Below are positions 1-13,319 of a stretch of DNA of 64,000 nucleotides, in pieces. The position numbers and the translations under genes are program-made. Numbering within the stretch: position 1 is the stretch's first letter; each line of letters begins with the position of its first letter. Under the pieces are notes generated by a model. It was not told where the DNA came from and searched no databases. It worked only from the letters and a program-made list of their open reading frames with translations. Location: the NCBI RefSeq assembly GCF_019059575.1, contig NW_024882022.1, positions 393,001 through 457,000 of the forward strand, given 5' to 3'. Origin of the DNA: Amphibalanus amphitrite (lineage: Eukaryota > Arthropoda > Thecostraca > Balanomorpha > Balanidae).

Positions 1-454
1 CTGCTAATTTTCTTATGTTGGGGAAGAGGTGGCAACCACTAACCAGAGTGTGCAAGGTTCGGAGAGAAAAAAGTGGATGCGACAACAACTCGAAGCTCAT
101 CGCTTCACTGTTCGTCATCCCGCCCATGTACGCAGGTGCGTGGTCGCGGATCAGGTGCACACTTTACGTCAGCTTCCCTATAGCCTCTCCTCGATGTTTA
201 TCGAATGGACGCACATCATCAATTGTGTGCCCCTGTTTTGGAAAGTTGACGAGCGGAGGGGGGTCACATCGACCCCTCCCCCCTGCCAGGCCGTGTTATG
301 AAAAATGCCCAGGGCGAGGGTTAACGCTTGGTGCCTTTTCTGCACTAACTACTATGAAACGAATCACTGCTCTCTTCTGGGCGTCGCCCATCCTATCCGA
401 AATGGCGAACTATGCTACGAATAGAAGCCCGAATCATTCACAGAAGAGACTTAA
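1..454. other. Unassigned sequence at left edge
   Basis: No protein family, repeat or RNA gene was recognised. Short open frames here have no recognisable motif. It is simply the left flank of the TTAA-bounded transposon that starts at 459. Confidence 0.5.
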
Positions 455-1652
455 TTAACCCGCGCCCGGCTGGGGGTCCTGGATTTCCACGCCCTGCTGG
501 GGGGGGGGGGTGTTTGAACACCCCCCCTTGTAACTCGGCTCCTGGGCCACGTAGCGATACGCGGAAGGCGGCGTTCGAAAGAGCGTCAAAAATAATGACG
601 AAATCACTTCGGTCAATTTTTTGGTCAGGTCAAAGGTCAGGTCACCAGAGGTCATTGAAGGCAAAATTTGGCCGATTTCCAGGTCGAATGGCAAAAATTT
701 CCAAGAAGCCAACGCATAACTCGGGAACCAATAGAGCTACAGCGCCGCGGAAAAGCGCATTCGATAGCCCTATTAACGCCCTTTCTGAGTAATGCTCTCA
801 GATTTGACCTAACGTCAACGGTTTTGCCTGCAGGGGGCAAAAACTGCAAAAATAGCCGATTTTTTCGGAAAGTTTTTCTGCAATAACTTTTGACCCAAGC
901 CCTGTACGAGCTTACTTTTACCGGCATCGTGTTCCTCTCGTCAAGACGCATCGAATGAACTATAACTTGATCTTGAAAGGTCAACTTGAAAATTTGACCT
1001 CAGGTCAAGGTCATGACCTGACCGGAAAGGGTCATGTTGCATATCAGTCGATCCGTATCGTCGAGCTGAACACATCTCAGGCGTTTTCATCGCTCTAGCA
1101 TGCCTCTATCAAAAGTTATTTGCGAAAAACTGTTAGATACCATTCGTGACCTAAGATGACCTCAGGGCATAAACAAGGGTCACGGACACCATTTTCATGT
1201 TCAGTGTGTCTAAACCACTTGTAATTCGGTGTTTGGGAGTGTTTATAATGTCTTTCATCCAAAATAGGCGCATTTCAATTTTCTCCCATTGACTTATAAT
1301 GGGGAGGTCGCAAAAATGACCTGACCTTAGGTCATCGATATCAAAATTCTGAGATATACATTTTGTACATACTATTGCTTTTAGCAATCGCTGAAAGTTT
1401 CAAAGCGATCGGTCACTCGGTGTAGCTATGACAGACATTGAAACTTTTTATGAGGTGAGGTCACTTCAAGTGACCTGGTGACCTGACCTTGAATGACCTT
1501 GGTCTGAAATTTTCACAACATGTGTAGAATTGATGTATGATAAGGTGTACCAAAAACGGCGGCGCTCCGCGCCGCCGTTTTTGAGATATTCGCGAAAAAC
1601 CACAAGGGGGGGGTGTTCAAACACCCCCCCCCCCCAGCAGGGCGCGGGTTAA
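455..1652. mobile_element. TTAA-flanked non-autonomous DNA transposon (piggyBac-like ends)
   Basis: The element runs from 459 to 1648, with TTAA on both sides (455-458 and 1649-1652). The ends are inverted: the left begins CCCGCGCCC and the right finishes GGGCGCGGG. Each end carries a G/C run plus the small palindrome GTGTTTGAACAC (left near 512-523, right near 1612-1624). The left end has about 25 extra bases between the tip and the G run. A TTAA target with CCC...GGG tips is the habit of piggyBac-type elements, though Kolobok elements also use TTAA. No transposase is encoded in the 1.19 kb, so it must be mobilised in trans. The interior is unusually rich in AGGTCA/TGACCT. Related interiors lie near 42.2, 43.5, 51.4 and 57.0 kb. 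Confidence 0.7.
620..1500. repeat. Array of AGGTCA / TGACCT half-sites
   Basis: Many copies of AGGTCA or its complement lie inside the transposon, clustered at about 625-660, 980-1045, 1150-1165, 1317-1340 and 1450-1500. Several are direct repeats with no or few spacer bases, for example CAGGTCAAGGTCA near 1002-1014. AGGTCA is the core half-site bound by nuclear receptors, and TCAAGGTCA is the extended FTZ-F1/ERR-type site. Whether receptors bind here is inference; the motifs could instead be subterminal transposase-binding repeats. Confidence 0.65.
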
Positions 1653-2174
1653 TGGCCACTTACTTAATTTGCGTAAGTGGACATCCCAATAACACATCAT
1701 TTAACACACCGCCTTGCAGGCCAAAATTCCAACTCCTTCATTGTTCGGCCCGAAACTTTTTGAACGCCCCTCGTAGTTACGAGCTTCAGTTTTCGGGGTC
1801 TGATGCGGTAATGACCTGGCGTTGAACCCTGGGGAATCAGGCTGCATCACCCACTCAAATCAATATACCTATGGCCTATTCTGGAGCACCGCGGCACCTT
1901 CCGAAGTCGGTGTAGGGCCTCCAGCGGCTGGTGTGGAGACGGATCGGGGTCTATTAGGGGCGGTCGCGTGGTATGCGGGACTCAGAGGCAGTTATGGACC
2001 TCTATAACCAATTGCGTTTTCGAGCCTCTTAAAATCCATTAAGTACCGGAGTCCTAGACACGTGAAACCTCATTGTCAGCTACATGCACCTACTGTGGCT
2101 AGAACCTTATTTATGTACTTGCATATGTGCTTATTTAATATTTGCTTATCTGTTTATTTTGATTTTTTATCAAC
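1653..2174. other. Non-coding, nothing recognised
   Basis: About 520 bp between the TTAA element and the first hAT-like end. No protein motif, tandem repeat or clear regulatory cluster was seen. Confidence 0.4.
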
Positions 2175-2279
2175 TGATAAGTGACAAAAGATTGGTAGGG
2201 CTCAGCGAACATTGGTAGGACCCAAATAAACATTGGTAAGGCTCGGGCCCTACCAGGCCTATACAAAACGACGCCCCTG
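2175..2279 (+). repeat. hAT-like right terminus, copy 1
   Basis: A block of about 105 bp that ends AAAACGACGCCCCTG, the complement of a CAGGGGCG tip as seen in hAT transposons. Short repeats of CATTGGTAGG/GCTC precede the tip. A diverged direct copy ends at 2692. No matching left end was found upstream. Confidence 0.5.
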
Positions 2280-2293
2280 ACTATTGTGAAACT

Positions 2294-2318
2294 TGGTAGG
2301 TAGGTAGGTAGGTAGGTA
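2294..2318. repeat. (GGTA)n microsatellite
   Basis: Six tandem GGTA units between the two hAT-like termini. Confidence 0.85.
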
Positions 2319-2585
2319 CCACATAACTTGGAATTACTTGACGTAATGACATGATGTGGAAAGTGAAAATGATACCTAGGTATTGATGGAAATTTATGGA
2401 CTTAGGTACGCTACAAGAAGATTGAATTGGTCAACCAATTCAAATTCAATCTACTTGTGGAGTAAGTCTATAGATTTTCATCAATAGTTACCACTTACCA
2501 TTGAAGTTACTTGCTATCATGTTGATTTTATACATAAGAACCTCATTCATTTTATTTGTATGACATGTTTGAATGCAATTTTCTC

Positions 2586-2692
2586 AATAAGTGAAGAAAA
2601 ATGTTGGTAGTGCTCAACAACACATTGGTAGTGCTCAGCTGAACATTGGTAGTGCTCGGGCACTCCCAGGCCTATACAAAACGACGCCCCTG
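2586..2692 (+). repeat. hAT-like right terminus, copy 2
   Basis: Diverged direct copy of 2175-2279, sharing the final 26 or so bases (AGGCCTATACAAAACGACG then CCCCTG) and the CATTGGTAG/GCTC sub-repeats. Two right ends 413 bp apart suggest one element inserted in a relative, or a duplicated end. Confidence 0.5.
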
Positions 2693-2772
2693 GCAGGAGC
2701 TCATGCATCAAATCGCAGCGCTACCTAACTGAGAGGACGCTGCCGCGCTACCGTCATTGCATTTTGTGCCCG

Positions 2773-3903
2773 CAGCAGTATGGTTTCCGTCCCGGTCTGT
2801 CCACGGAGGCGGCTGTGCTGGACGCTGTCATATACGCCAGTGAGAACATCGACCGAGGACAAGTGACGTCACTAGTAACAGCAGACACGTCGAAGGCGTT
2901 TGACAGCGTCGAGCACGGCCGTCTCCTGGACAAGCTGGGTTAGTATGGTATCCAACCTGACTGGTTTGCTGACTGGCTTCAGGGGCGGACTCAGGTCATC
3001 AGAGGGGGGTCGACATGTGCCTATGACGTCACGCATGGTGTGATCCAGGGATCCATTTTGGGACCTGTTCTATTTTTACTTTTTACGAACGACCTGACCG
3101 CACACATGCCCTACGGCAAAGTGATTTTGTACGCAGATGACGCCCAATTCCTGGACACAGAACTGCCTTCAAACAGTGACATTCTTAAAAATCGAGTCGA
3201 ACGTAACCTCTCCACTGCATTTAAGTGGTTCACTCAGAACAGACTGAGGATAAATCCATCCAAAACGGAAATGGTTATTATTAAATCGAAGTGGAAAATT
3301 TTTGAGGAAAATTTCTCAGTTAAATTTGGAACAGATACGATTCTCCCAGCTCAAAGTGTCAAGGTTCTGGGCGTCATCATTGATCGGCATCTGACGTGGG
3401 AAAAACATGTATCAGCAGCTGTGCAGCGCTGCTACGCTGTGTTGATAAGCCTGGCCAGGATGCGTCACCGACTACCAGAGGATACCAAGCGCCTGCTCGT
3501 TGAAGCGCTAGTCCTTCCACATGTGCGCTATTGTATCAGTGTTTGGGGTAGCTGCACGGTAGAGCAGAAGAAGCGGATCCAGAGGGCTGTGAACTTCGGT
3601 GCTAGGATTGTAACTGGACTGGGCCGCCGCGAACATGTTACACCGGTGCTGCAGCAGCTCGGATGGGGAAAGCTGGATGACATGCTGAAGGATCATGATA
3701 TCTCGATTGTAAAACGACTCCTCACTGCGTCAGACGCATCGGAGATCCTGAGAGCGAAGCTCGTGCATCGCTCTGAGATATCCGGCCAGAGTACCCGAGC
3801 AGCAGCGAGTGGCCAGCTGCAGTTGCCACGCGTCAAAACAGAGATGGCGCGACGCAGTTTTCTTTTTAGAGCAGCTGCTGCATGGAACAGTGTTCTGAAG
3901 TGA
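2773..3903 (+). pseudogene. Non-LTR retrotransposon (LINE) reverse transcriptase, 5'-truncated
   Basis: The frame from 2773 reads as the palm and thumb of a LINE reverse transcriptase. It starts at the conserved QYGFRPG motif, passes an A-motif variant (TADTSKAFDSV), then GVIQGSILGP and the catalytic YADD at about 3130-3141. It ends in the C-terminal region typical of the Jockey/CR1/L2 group (SVKVLGV, then a histidine/cysteine and NRxI-type tail) and stops at 3901-3903. A TAG at 2941-2943 interrupts the frame before the catalytic centre, and the endonuclease and first RT motifs are missing. It is therefore a dead fragment. A related but clearly different LINE tail lies on the minus strand at 12095-12815. 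The clade is not certain. Confidence 0.85.
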
Positions 3904-4940
3904 TAGGTCTGTCCTCGTGCCTTTTATTTTTTGATCTATATAGTATCTACCTACATGTATGCATTTTAGTGGTTCTTATTTTCTTTAAGGATTTCTATCT
4001 ATTTTGTAGCCATTTATATATTTTACCATCAGCTTGTATGCTGATGTCATACACCTATTTCAGTGCCTTCTATATTTCCACTTTTATAGGGTGTTCATTT
4101 TTAGAGTAGTTACAGTTTAGCACTACTGTGCAATTTTAACATTGTATGTTTGATAGATAGGTGTCTGGCGTTGGTTTGTCTGTGCAATGTCTGTCTAAAG
4201 TGTTTTGTATTTATGTATTATTGTATTGTAACGGATGTTTCGGACGGCTAGAATGTCGTAAATTGTAATTTACTTTGATATTGACGTGTTGTCTGTACGA
4301 CAACCCAGTGTCTAACCCATACTAACTCATGAATTGTTGTGTGTTTGCAGATGTGGACGGATTGGTTTTATCCTTTTTTCGTTCTAATATCTCAACAACC
4401 CGTCTATACTAATGTACTTTTCTATCACTTGACGATACAATGCCCTACTTCGAAGCAGAGATTGTGGACGTATGTGTCAAAGTTACCATACCGTGTTAAA
4501 ATGTTGAATTACCAAGTTTCCTGTCGTTTTTCAAAGCACCGACGACATCGGTGTATTGACCTGTTAAATTACTTACGGAAATTAATATATTTAAAGGTTA
4601 AATATGCTATTAAATAACGGTTAACTAAGTAGTTAACATTGATAAGTGAAGCATTGGTTGCGTTAGTGCTTCTAACATTAAAGTACGCCCGATGTCTGAC
4701 GTTCACTGTAAACCAAATTGACAAGTCTTGTGTAATATAACCAATCATCTCTTGGTATGTTTACCAACTGATACTTTTTAAACAAGCCGTTGTCTAGTGC
4801 ATTGCTTGTCAGGTGACAACTACGAGTCAATAGTTACTATGCACACCAACTTCTCAGTATCCAGACCAACTCTACATTTGTTTCAACGTTTGTTTCTTAA
4901 CCAGTTTTGGAAACTTGTTGCCGCATGGTTATTTAACCGG
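3904..4940 (+). other. LINE 3' flank / AT-rich non-coding
   Basis: AT-rich sequence after the LINE stop. The first part may be LINE 3' UTR, but no poly(A) tail or target-site duplication that would mark its end was found. No gene was recognised. Confidence 0.35.
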
Positions 4941-4952
4941 CGCCTAACTTGT

Positions 4953-5268
4953 ACTGGTCAGCTGATCAGCATACACATGGTCAGCTGCGCCCATGACGTC
5001 AGACTTGGCGGACCAATCAGCGGTCGCCGCCCGCCGTTATAACGGCCCGCGCGGGCCCCGGCGGTTTCGAACCAGCAGTTAATGCGCGGCCGCCGTGCAG
5101 CATGGATCAGCGATGAGGGCTGTTCCAACATTTGTGCAGTAAAAAGTGAAATCTGTGAGCTGTGGTGTTCGTGCTGTGAGTGAGGCCCCCTCTGGCCTGC
5201 GGGACGCACTAATCGTGCCTATACCCGCGGTCGAGACGCCTCCTTTCCCCTGCGCGCGCAATGTAAGT
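4953..5268 (+). promoter_or_regulatory. Putative GC-rich promoter and non-coding first exon
   Basis: A sharp change from AT-rich to CpG-rich DNA. It holds two CAGCTG E-boxes (near 4960 and 4982), a perfect CRE TGACGTCA (4994-5001), a CCAAT box (5013-5017) and GC-rich stretches. About 200 bp downstream is a strong splice-donor match, GTAAGT (5263-5268). The order fits a promoter with an untranslated first exon. It could equally be the control region of an unrecognised retroelement. No acceptor or coding exon was tied to it. Confidence 0.35.
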
Positions 5269-5454
5269 GGGCCAGACCTGTGCATGCACATGTGAGCAGA
5301 TGTTTTGCGGTCGGTGTTTTTTTTATATATATAAATACCTACATTTATTTGGCTTTAATTCAACTCTTTGTATTCTTAACTTAACTGATGGACATATATG
5401 GGCTGTAAAAGCTAATCTGCTTGGCGATCATGATTTATTCGAATTATCTGCGTG

Positions 5455-5930
5455 ATCGTGCAACTGCCGTGATTGTTATGCTTAATGTTCAGGAAATATT
5501 CGTCATACGGGCATGCTATACTTCTGGCTTGATGCGGTGCACAAAACCATGTTCTTCCACATACGCAGCCGTTCTTGCTTCAAAGACTTATATGCTGACG
5601 GTGCACGATGGGTATACCTACTGGGTATACCTACCTCATGCATTTACCACATCCATTCGAAAATATGCACTCGGAATTGTCTCCAGTCAATAGTATTAAT
5701 TACGAGACCGTAATAAATACTTATGATTCCAGAAACTTCCGAATGGATGTGGTGTATGCATTCATTGATTATATAACCCATCAGTATTTCGTTTCTTGTC
5801 AGCGCAAGCCTTTGAGCAATAACTGATGCCAGTCATGGTTTTGTGCACCACTTCCAGCCAAAAAATAACCTGTCCGTAAAGAAAATATTTCCTGAATCAG
5901 TATCGTGGCAATTGAAAACTAGCGCGAATC
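5455..5930. repeat. Imperfect foldback (long inverted repeat)
   Basis: Matching inverted segments are spaced symmetrically about position 5692: CAACTGCCGTGAT (about 5460) with ATCGTGGCAATTG (about 5905); TTCAGGAAATATT (about 5487) with AATATTTCCTGAA (about 5885); GGTGCACAAAACCATG (about 5535) with CATGGTTTTGTGCACC (about 5835); and ACCACATCCATTCG (about 5645) with CGAATGGATGTGGT (about 5741). Together they make an imperfect hairpin with arms of about 200 nt, either a decayed foldback transposon or a source of double-stranded RNA. Confidence 0.6.
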
Positions 5931-6059
5931 GTAAGTTCTTAAGGTTATCAACGCAAACAAAGCGATTGTAAGGAAGAACAAGTTCGAACAGAGCGTTAGT
6001 ACACTTACTTGTTGACAATTTGTAAGCTAGCAATGCCCAGTAAAAGGCTAGTTCATCAA

Positions 6060-6385
6060 CAAACCAGGGGTTGGTGAACCGACAAGGAAACGACTATGCC
6101 TATCCAGAAGTTGGTAGGTCCACAAGGCCCAGACTAGTACTCAACAAGGTGACGGCTATGCGAATTGGAACCAAACTTGTAGACAAACTGTTAGTTTGTT
6201 GGCCAACAAGCCTGGGGTTGGTGAATCGACAATGTATCGACAAGGTGACGCCTATGCGAATTGGAACCAAACTTGTAGACAAACTGTTAGTTTGTTGGCC
6301 AACAAGCCTGGGGTTGGTGAATCGACAAGGTATCGACAAGGTGACGCCTATGCGAATTGGAACCAAACTTGTAACAAGGAGCTAA
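6060..6385. repeat. 96-bp minisatellite, about 3 copies
   Basis: The anchor CAAGGTGACG recurs at 6145, 6241 and 6337, an exact 96-bp period. Each unit includes GCGAATTGGAACCAAAC and GTTGGCCAACAAGCC. A diverged partial unit precedes the first copy. Because 96 is divisible by three, several frames stay open through it, but none looks like a real protein. Confidence 0.9.
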
Positions 6386-6791
6386 CTTGTAGATTTGGTT
6401 TACAGTGTTCAGCCCCTCTGTCCGCCCCGACTTCTCATCCCCTGACATACATCCATACCCCGACTCGACTCATGACGACTCTGCACCGGACCAAACGACC
6501 GACACCAGCCCTGGAGGACACGACAAACACCTGACTTGGCCCCCCATCTGTCACCGCCCATGAGATACTGCCGCTCGTCTTCTTTGTCTCGGCAGGAACA
6601 AGAGACCAGCCTATCGAACCGAGAGATATGAAACCGGGCCCCGGAGGCCGCCAGACACCACAGAGGCTGACTGGCGCCGAGGTCGCAGCCGGTCATGGAG
6701 ACAAAGGCTGGATGACCTGCCAGGCTGCCGCCGGTCAACGGGTATCTCAGGTGACACCACACAGGCGCGGCGCCATCAGCTGACGCTGCTG

Positions 6792-6860
6792 CTGTCGGCT
6801 GACAGACCTGACGTCGGCTGACAATACCTGACGTCGGCTGACTGACCTGACGTCGGCGAC
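6792..6860. repeat. Short tandem repeat with CRE-like core
   Basis: Three to four copies of a roughly 21-bp unit built on TGACGTCGGCTGAC. It lies in a GC-rich stretch (about 6430-7100) that has long open frames but no recognisable protein. Confidence 0.7.
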
Positions 6861-8468
6861 ACAACGAAGCCGCCCGGACTCGGTGCTCTGCTGACCAATG
6901 GTAACGTCGTTCCGCCCGGCACTGGGTACACACTCGATGCCCTGTGTCCCGGGTCTCGTGGTGCGCGGTGAGCACCAGAGCCGCCCACGGGACCCCACAG
7001 CCGGCGGAACGTCCTACATCAGCACCGTGTCCCCTACATCTGTTCACCTGGACCCCTGGACCCCATAGCCCCGGTGCCCCGGCACAGTATCAGTGGACTT
7101 TTAATGGTTCGATAGAGACTGAAAGTATGAACATTGAGCAATAGTGTGAGTGACAGAGACAGAAATGGGTGAGTGAGTCACATGAACTGCAACCAGAAGT
7201 GAACTTTGAACTGAACCGGTGGACTCTTATATGTAAACAGTAACTACTTCTTCAACTACGAGACTTTAAAATATCATCGACCGTCTTTTCTGTTATTATA
7301 TATCGCTAGTGATGTGTTATATTGTATTATGTTGTGTTGTACTGTGATGTGTTGTGGTATGCGTGTCGTGTTGTATTATGTGTTGTTGTGTTGTGAATGA
7401 TATGACTAACTTGTGTTGTACGTCATATCCTTTCCCATAAAGTAATTGAAGTTGAAATTATGATTTATTTGAATCAAATTTCAAAAGGACCTCGCGGTTG
7501 TGATGTAACGAAGTAACTTCCCTGTCCCATCAATTAGCCTCCTTGCCGACCGCCCAGCTTTAATTCTTAATATGGTAATCCCTTCCTTATTGGCCCCGTG
7601 ATATGACGTACATGTGTGACGTATGACTGTGTGCCTGGCCGGAGCGGGCAGAGCCCCCGGCAGACTACGTTTGGGCCTTGTGGCAGACGGCCACGCTTGT
7701 TCATTACTAACCCCATTGGTTTGGCTAAGGCAAATAAAAGCCAAACAAGAACTCTTTCTTTTTATTGAAAACACACCGCGAGAATATAGACTTCACGAGC
7801 CAAAAAGGTTAGGTACAACGAGCAACAAGCACATATGGCGAGGAGTAAAAAGCGGGGTCCACAAGCTGGACCGTCGAACCATCGAACGTCGGGAGCTGGA
7901 CCGTCGAAGAAACAGGGGCGCAAAGGTGAAAAACAGTGAAGCGCAGTGATGACTGGACATGTGTTCATGTCGTCGGGACCGTATTTTACACTGGATGTGA
8001 TCTGAATTACTGGGTCGAAGACGGGGCCTGCTAGAATCGTTTTTATTTCGTGTTTACGACAGAGTTTGAAATAAACAAACAACTCGTGCACAAAGGACTT
8101 GTTTTGCAGTGCGATTGTCGTCTATAGCATTTAGCAATCTACGATTTGGCAGCCATTACAGTTGGCTGTTGTTATCACTGGGCAGTGCTCAACTCATGAG
8201 TCGTAAGCTCGTAAATCAAATGTGGCTCCTCACTTGCACTGATTCAAACGAATCGAGTGTAAGCCTAGTCCTTTGAAAAATTAAGGATTTCAGGCGAATC
8301 AAAGATGAGTCACGATGCTCATCATTTGTGTCAGCATTGGGGCATCTGAATCGTCACATCAGTCATGCGTCGAGTCAATCCAGAATTCATGAGTTAAGCA
8401 CAATCTGGGGCGTCAATATTTCAGGTTGCCTCAGCTCTGTAATGGGTATATCTCTGAATCACATGCCC
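6861..8468. other. Non-coding, nothing recognised
   Basis: GC-rich to about 7100, then a TG-rich low-complexity part (about 7315-7405) and ordinary AT-rich sequence. Near 8190-8400 there are scattered ATTCAAACGAATCGAGT and ATGAGTC-like words that recall the MITEs at 39.6 and 51.0 kb, but they are too decayed to call a copy. No gene was recognised. Confidence 0.35.
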
Positions 8469-8524
8469 GGCCAAATGACCCCACTCCCCCGGCCAAATGA
8501 CCCCGGTACCGGGGTCATTTGGCC
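8469..8524. repeat. Perfect 34-bp palindrome with preceding half-copy
   Basis: Positions 8491-8524 form a perfect palindrome: the first 17 bases GGCCAAATGACCCCGGT are followed by their exact complement. A 14-base copy of the left arm, GGCCAAATGACCCC, lies just upstream at 8469-8482. A related GGCCAAATCGCCCC follows near 8691. This could be a transposon end or a cruciform-forming site. Confidence 0.85.
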
Positions 8525-8910
8525 GCCGTGCAGTCTTTGAAAGAACGGTTAATTACTACCGAAACGAGGTGTCCCGGCATGATGCAAGTAACAGGCCGGA
8601 ACAGCTATCGAACGCCCCACACCCCTCCATGGAGAAATCGACCAGACGCGCACTGGTTTTCTCAAAATATCGTTTTTACAAAAAGGCGGCCAAATCGCCC
8701 CGCTCTCCCCTAATATAAAGGCACGGGTCGGGTGGGCTACCATTTCTATATTTTTCATTTTATCTTTAGTTTTTAAAAATATCGTTTCAGGGTTGTGACG
8801 AAAAGTAAGTGCCCTAAATCCGATGAGAAAAACAGGATTTGGGGGTACCCTAGGTTTGGCTTCTGGCATGAGTTGCTCCCCCCCCCCAAAAAAAAACGCA
8901 GGTCTGGATT
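8525..8910. other. Non-coding, nothing recognised
   Basis: No gene or repeat was recognised apart from short homopolymer runs near 8878-8896. Confidence 0.35.
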
Positions 8911-11718
<2,808 letters not shown>

Positions 11719-11825
11719 CTGATGACAGGACAGGCAGGTCAAACAACAGTCAGCCCGCAGAAATCATTCCAGTAAGCCGCACTACATAACACACACAGAT
11801 ATACATGCATACATATATATGTTAC

Positions 11826-11930
11826 AGGGAGTTTGAGAAATCCGTGAGTTTGCAAACTCCCTAGGGAGTTTGCAAACTCTCTGACCCATCAGTGAGTTTG
11901 CAAACTCACTAGGGAGTTTGCAGATCTTTG
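11826..11930. repeat. Clustered GAGTTTGCAAACTC palindromes (left part)
   Basis: Four overlapping inverted motifs of the form GGGAGTTTGCAAACTCCC lie here, able to form several hairpins. A matching piece (TTTGCAAACTCACT, then GGGAGTTTGAGAAAT) lies at 12818-12866, beyond a LINE fragment. The LINE therefore seems to have landed inside this repeat. TTTGCA on both sides may be its target duplication. Confidence 0.6.
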
Positions 11931-12815
11931 TGGCACCCAAACACATCGTTGGCTGTTAAGCCACAGCGTCGAACATACAGAGCTGCCACAGCAATCGTCC
12001 AGTAGAGTAAAAATAAAAAAAAACACGCACATGATTAAAAGATAAACGAGACAAAGTGAATGGTTTAAAATCTTTGGCTGGATTAATGAGCGCATCACAC
12101 ACCTCCGGAGCTTAGGCCTTTGATCACTTTCTCTTTCAAGCACTTTTTGAAAGTGTTTGTATTTCTATTGTCGCGGATGTGGCTTTCCAGTTGGTTCCAG
12201 GTGTACAAAGAGCGAGTGGGCACGGTTTTCCTACTACACTCTAAGCGGCACCGGCGCATATGCAGCAGACCGGCGGCGGTTGCACGGGTTTCGCGCTCAG
12301 ACACATCGGCACGGAAAGATATCAGCCGTTTCAGGTTCTCAGGCCCCTGATCTTTATGCACCATCGCATGCACCAGCAGGGCATCTCTGAAGTCAATCAT
12401 TGCATCACAGTTCATCCAACCCAGGTCTCGTCGAGAGGCCGATATGTGATCATGGCGGCGTTTTCTCGTCACAATGCGGACAGCAAAGTTTATTATTTTG
12501 TCTATACGGTTGCGTTGTTGCTGGGTGGGTGGTGCCCAAGCTGGCAGGCAGTAATTAATGTGGGAAAAGACGAGGGATTGAATGAGATGGGCCAAGGTTT
12601 TCTGCGGGAGCGTATCTCTGAGTTTACTTATTGTGACGAGGCTGCTGTAACAACGCTGTGTCACCCTGCTGACTTGCTTCTGCATGCTTAGTTCCGGGTC
12701 AAGAGTCACACCCAGTACTTTGACGCTTTCGGCCGGTTTCAGTTCTACGCCATCAAAATTCACCGAGAAGCTAGAGGACTTTTTGAGCGCTGATGCGGTT
12801 CCAAATAGAATCAGT
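11931..12815 (-). pseudogene. LINE 3' end: reverse transcriptase C-terminus and 3' UTR
   Basis: The minus strand from about 12812 reads LILFGT, then VKVLGVTLDPEL, the thumb region and C-terminal tail of a Jockey/CR1/L2-type LINE, ending at a stop at 12095. The catalytic YADD and everything before it are absent, as expected of a 5'-truncated copy. The remaining frame of about 240 residues has no stop, so the insertion is fairly young. The 3' UTR extends to about 11931. It resembles the plus-strand LINE at 2773-3903 in layout (VKVLG...QRCY...RIVT...LGW) but is a different family. Confidence 0.85.
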
Positions 12816-12868
12816 TTGTTTGCAAACTCACTGACCGGTCAGGGAGTTTGAGAAATTCCAGGGTGATT
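12816..12868. repeat. GAGTTTGCAAACTC palindromes (right part)
   Basis: Continuation of the palindromic repeat at 11826-11930 after the LINE insertion: TTTGCAAACTCACTGACC followed by GGTCAGGGAGTTTGAGAAAT, itself an inverted pair. Confidence 0.6.
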
Positions 12869-13041
12869 AGGCCAAATAAAATCAAGTGTGTAAGATGAGG
12901 GTGGCATATGTGCCGTCCGTGATGTTAAAACAAAGGCGACTAGTGGTGCGGCCTATATAACCGTCGCACGCTGACAAAAAGCTTACAGATCCTGCAAGCT
13001 GTAGCGACACATGCAGTGCAAATGGTAGCAGACAGCAGTAG

Positions 13042-13204
13042 TGTTAGGGTCGTGGTGCGCGCCATAATGGTCTCAAGGGTGCATTGTTCGGTGGCGTGGA
13101 GCGTGGAGGGACGCCATCTTGGTTGAGAGTTGTGTGTGGTGTACCGTGAGGTAAGGGTTGCGGTTTGGAGACCGGTTTTTTGTGGTTGGAGGACAGTGAA
13201 AATA
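13042..13204 (+). repeat. Outer Ty3/Gypsy 5' LTR, first part
   Basis: Starts TGTTAGGGTCG and runs to the TA at 13203-13204 where the Tc1-like element inserted. It matches 28896-29058 with about three differences. The second part is 22489-22553. Confidence 0.92.
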
Positions 13205-13319
13205 CAGGGTCCGGCAAAAGTCTTGACGTAGTTTTAAAATCGTTCCACACTTCAAGCCATTGTAAATAAAAAGGTTGTTCAGCGCTCAATGTATTGTCCA
13301 CGGACAAGCAAACACTTGT

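Noticed and set aside
6409-7047. A 212-codon minus-strand open frame
   Set aside because: GC-rich chance frame with short repeats, no recognisable domain and no splice context.
12950-12990. TATATAA followed by a possible start site
   Set aside because: A lone TATA-like word with no other promoter evidence and no gene downstream.
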